Shown here in pieces: positions 5,163 through 6,211 of a DNA stretch of 6,211 nt (position 1 is its first letter; every line of letters begins with the position of its first letter). Position numbers and translations under genes: made by a program. The DNA is from Candidatus Altarchaeum sp. CG2_30_32_3053 (GTDB lineage Archaea > Altiarchaeota > Altiarchaeia > Altiarchaeales > Altiarchaeaceae): contig MNZY01000132.1 in assembly GCA_001873845.1 (NCBI GenBank), positions 1-6,211 on the forward strand, read 5' to 3'. A model generated the notes under the pieces. That model did not search any database. It was not told the DNA's origin and was given only the letters and a program-made list of their open reading frames with translations.

Positions 5163-5170
5163 AAAAAAAG
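5163..5170 (+). repeat. Target-site duplication, right copy
   Basis: AAAAAAAG directly follows the right end of the MITE. The next bases (ATTTGTAA) hold the former last codon and stop of the upstream gene. Confidence 0.8.
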
Positions 5171-5179
5171 ATTTGTAAA

Positions 5180-5812
5180 ATGAAGAGGCTATCCAACAAT
5201 TCAATTTTTCGTATTTGCCAAAATAAAACCAATATACTGCGAGGTTATCAAAATTTGAAATTTGCGATTTTGACAATTGTGAGACCGCCTCTGAAGAATA
5301 AAAAGAGGAGTGACATCATATTTGTGATTATTTTATCTGTATGTTTGGTGATTGGATGTGTAAATTTTAATGTTCCTAAAGAAAATAAAAGTTCTTATAC
5401 ACCGCACTTTACGATTGATGAAGTAAAATTAAAACTTCCAAAGAATCTTCCTGGAGGGTGGTATTTAGACAGTATAGAAGAAAGGGGCACTGGAATGTGG
5501 GGGGAGGCAATATCAAAGTCTAATAAAACAATCGTAGTAATTTATAAAAATTCAAAAGTTAATGTGACCACCACATTTAGAGATACTGGTGAAACATTTA
5601 CTTTTCTCAAAAGTGCTGAGTTATACTTCTTTCCGGATATTTGGACAGAAGAATATATTAAACTTTATGAGTGGGGATTACTTAATGATCCTGCTATAAT
5701 AACTCGAGCAGTTGAATATCCAAAATACTTAAAACAAACCAGTGATTGCCGAATAATGTATTTAGGAAAAGACAAAGAATTTATTGAATATTTAAATCAA
5801 TCAATTACTTAA
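5180..5812 (+). CDS. Putative lipoprotein of unknown function
   Basis: This 210-residue protein has a basic stretch (PPLKNKKRSD, 36-45), a hydrophobic core (IIFVIILSVCLVIG, 46-59) and a lipobox-like LVIGC with Cys60. An exported lipid-anchored protein is therefore likely. The remainder (61-210) is a hydrophilic mixed alpha/beta domain including NLPGGWYLDSIEERGTGMWG (74-93) and KTIVVIYKNSKVNVTT (101-116). I know no family for it. The lipobox is unusually far from the ATG. Two alternative starts give a more typical signal peptide: TTG at 5255, 9 nt after a GAGGT, or GTG at 5279, which puts Cys at position 27. Against them, the ATG at 5180 lay 1 nt after the stop of the upstream gene before the MITE inserted, which supports coupled translation from that ATG. 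Confidence 0.75.
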   Translation: MKRLSNNSIFRICQNKTNILRGYQNLKFAILTIVRPPLKNKKRSDIIFVIILSVCLVIGCVNFNVPKENKSSYTPHFTIDEVKLKLPKNLPGGWYLDSIEERGTGMWGEAISKSNKTIVVIYKNSKVNVTTTFRDTGETFTFLKSAELYFFPDIWTEEYIKLYEWGLLNDPAIITRAVEYPKYLKQTSDCRIMYLGKDKEFIEYLNQSIT

Positions 5813-6060
5813 TTTAAAAAGACATTTAATCTTAAGAATAATCGTCTATATGTAGGGTGTTCAATTTGTTAAAAAATCAATAAAAAAGTTCTTTCCATTT
5901 TTTTCTTATCCTTGTAATTTACATCTTAAATGATGCTTTTTTTGAATTTTCATTTCTATTGTTTTGAATTGATTTTCACTTTGGTAATCACTTGTAATGT
6001 TCATTGTCAACAAGGAGGTCTCACAGATTAGTGCTTTTTGGTTTTTATTTAAATTAAATA
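5813..6060. other. T-rich intergenic stretch, no gene seen
   Basis: No frame of gene length is visible on either strand. The + strand is strongly T-rich, with 7-T runs at 5898-5904 and 5937-5943 that could end transcription from the lipoprotein gene in an archaeon. A strong Shine-Dalgarno-like AAGGAGGTC (6012-6020) is followed only by an 8-codon frame (GTG 6031 to TAA 6057). It also lies inside a 33-codon frame starting at ATG 5997. Neither looks like a real gene. Confidence 0.5.
5898..5943 (+). terminator. T-tract terminator candidates
   Basis: Two runs of seven T (5898-5904, 5937-5943) lie 85-130 nt after the lipoprotein stop. Archaeal RNA polymerase can stop at such tracts on the non-template strand without a hairpin. 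The assignment rests on base composition only. Confidence 0.35.
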
Positions 6061-6066
6061 CTTTTT

Positions 6067-6110
6067 ATAGTATTAAATTTAATAGTATTAACGCTTAATT
6101 TAATACTATT
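6067..6110. promoter_or_regulatory. Large AT-rich dyad before the last gene, candidate operator
   Basis: ATAGTATTAAATT (6067-6079) is the exact reverse complement of AATTTAATACTAT (6097-6109). Between them, AATAGTATTAA (6081-6091) is also an exact reverse complement of TTAATACTATT (6100-6110). Three copies of TAGTATTAA therefore exist, two direct and one inverted, within 44 bp. The dyad ends 12 bp before the ATG at 6123, and CTTTTTATAG at its left edge could be the TATA region. This position suits an autoregulatory or repressor site. Confidence 0.6.
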
Positions 6111-6122
6111 AAGTTACAAAAA

Positions 6123-6211
6123 ATGACTAAAGAACAAAAGTATGTGTCTGATGAGGAAGTCATCCAATACATAAAAGAACAAGAAGTTGTGACATGGGAC
6201 TTGTTAGAAAA
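6123..6211 (+). CDS. 5' end of an unrecognised gene (partial)
   Basis: ATG at 6123 opens a frame that runs off the window; 29 codons are visible. The start is MTKEQKYVSDEEVIQYIKEQ and the last visible residues are VVTWDLLE. The charged helix followed by VVTWDLLE resembles the first helices of a small winged-helix domain, but too little is visible to name a family. A large dyad sits immediately upstream, as is common for genes of self-regulated transcription factors. There is no Shine-Dalgarno sequence. Confidence 0.55.
   Translation, partial: MTKEQKYVSDEEVIQYIKEQEVVTWDLLE

Noticed and set aside
5026..5178. Read-through of several TAG codons after the 4135 gene as a pyrrolysine protein
   Set aside because: The region is the MITE. 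The frame there needs at least three TAG codons read through, and the empty-site reconstruction explains the stop fully.
5278..6025. Inverted pair TGTGAGACC(G/T)CCT flanking the lipoprotein gene, as ends of a mobile element
   Set aside because: Only 12 of 13 bases match, with no extension and no flanking duplication. A match of this quality is expected by chance in a 6-kb sequence, and no transposase lies inside.
5997..6098. 33-codon frame starting with ATG in the T-rich intergenic stretch
   Set aside because: It has biased, low-complexity composition, no own ribosome binding site, and ends inside the dyad before the next gene. It is likely chance.

Overview
This AT-rich window most likely comes from an archaeon. 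It carries a full-length NikR-type nickel regulator, start codons mostly without Shine-Dalgarno sequences, an archaeal-style TATA box (2367-2374), and extracytoplasmic proteins built from GEVED, CUB-like and transglutaminase-elicitor-like parts. A methanogen or methane-oxidising relative in the Euryarchaeota fits, but no gene here fixes the taxon.

Layout: (1) 1-205 is the 3' end of an unrecognised gene. (2) 206-616 has no convincing gene. It holds an open frame without a start codon (212-484), a 9-bp stem-loop, and a dyad upstream of nikR. (3) 617-1042 is nikR, intact with all four metal ligands. (4) 1047-2218 is an insertion sequence with 16-bp terminal inverted repeats, starting 4 bp after the nikR stop. 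Its IS701/IS4-like DDE transposase is broken by a single-base frameshift. (5) 2250-2364 is an array of CGACAAAAAATTGTCGCA palindromic units spaced 29-32 bp, ending just before a TATA box. (6) 2423-4068 is one large secreted-protein gene (signal peptide, GEVED, CUB-like, Cys-His transglutaminase-elicitor-like domain). It is interrupted by a -1 frameshift near 3109 and an in-frame TAG at 3472-3474. (7) 4135-5028 encodes a secreted or membrane-anchored protein of unknown function. (8) 5024-5162 is a 139-bp MITE-like element with imperfect inverted ends and a perfect 8-bp target duplication (AAAAAAAG). (9) 5180-5812 encodes a putative lipoprotein. (10) 5813-6122 is T-rich intergenic DNA ending in a strong dyad just before a gene that starts at 6123 and runs off the window.

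The three genes between 2423 and 5812 look like one cell-surface module on the + strand. Removing the MITE and one copy of its target duplication restores a stop codon 1 nt before the ATG of the lipoprotein gene, so these two genes were tightly coupled before the insertion. The module head is a possible extracellular transglutaminase-like enzyme whose upstream region carries the palindrome array. The two downstream products are plausible surface partners or substrates, which is inference from gene order only. The frameshift, the TAG, the frameshifted IS and the MITE together suggest a decaying or mobile-element-rich locus. The TAG could instead be a recoded (pyrrolysine) codon, which cannot be decided from this window.
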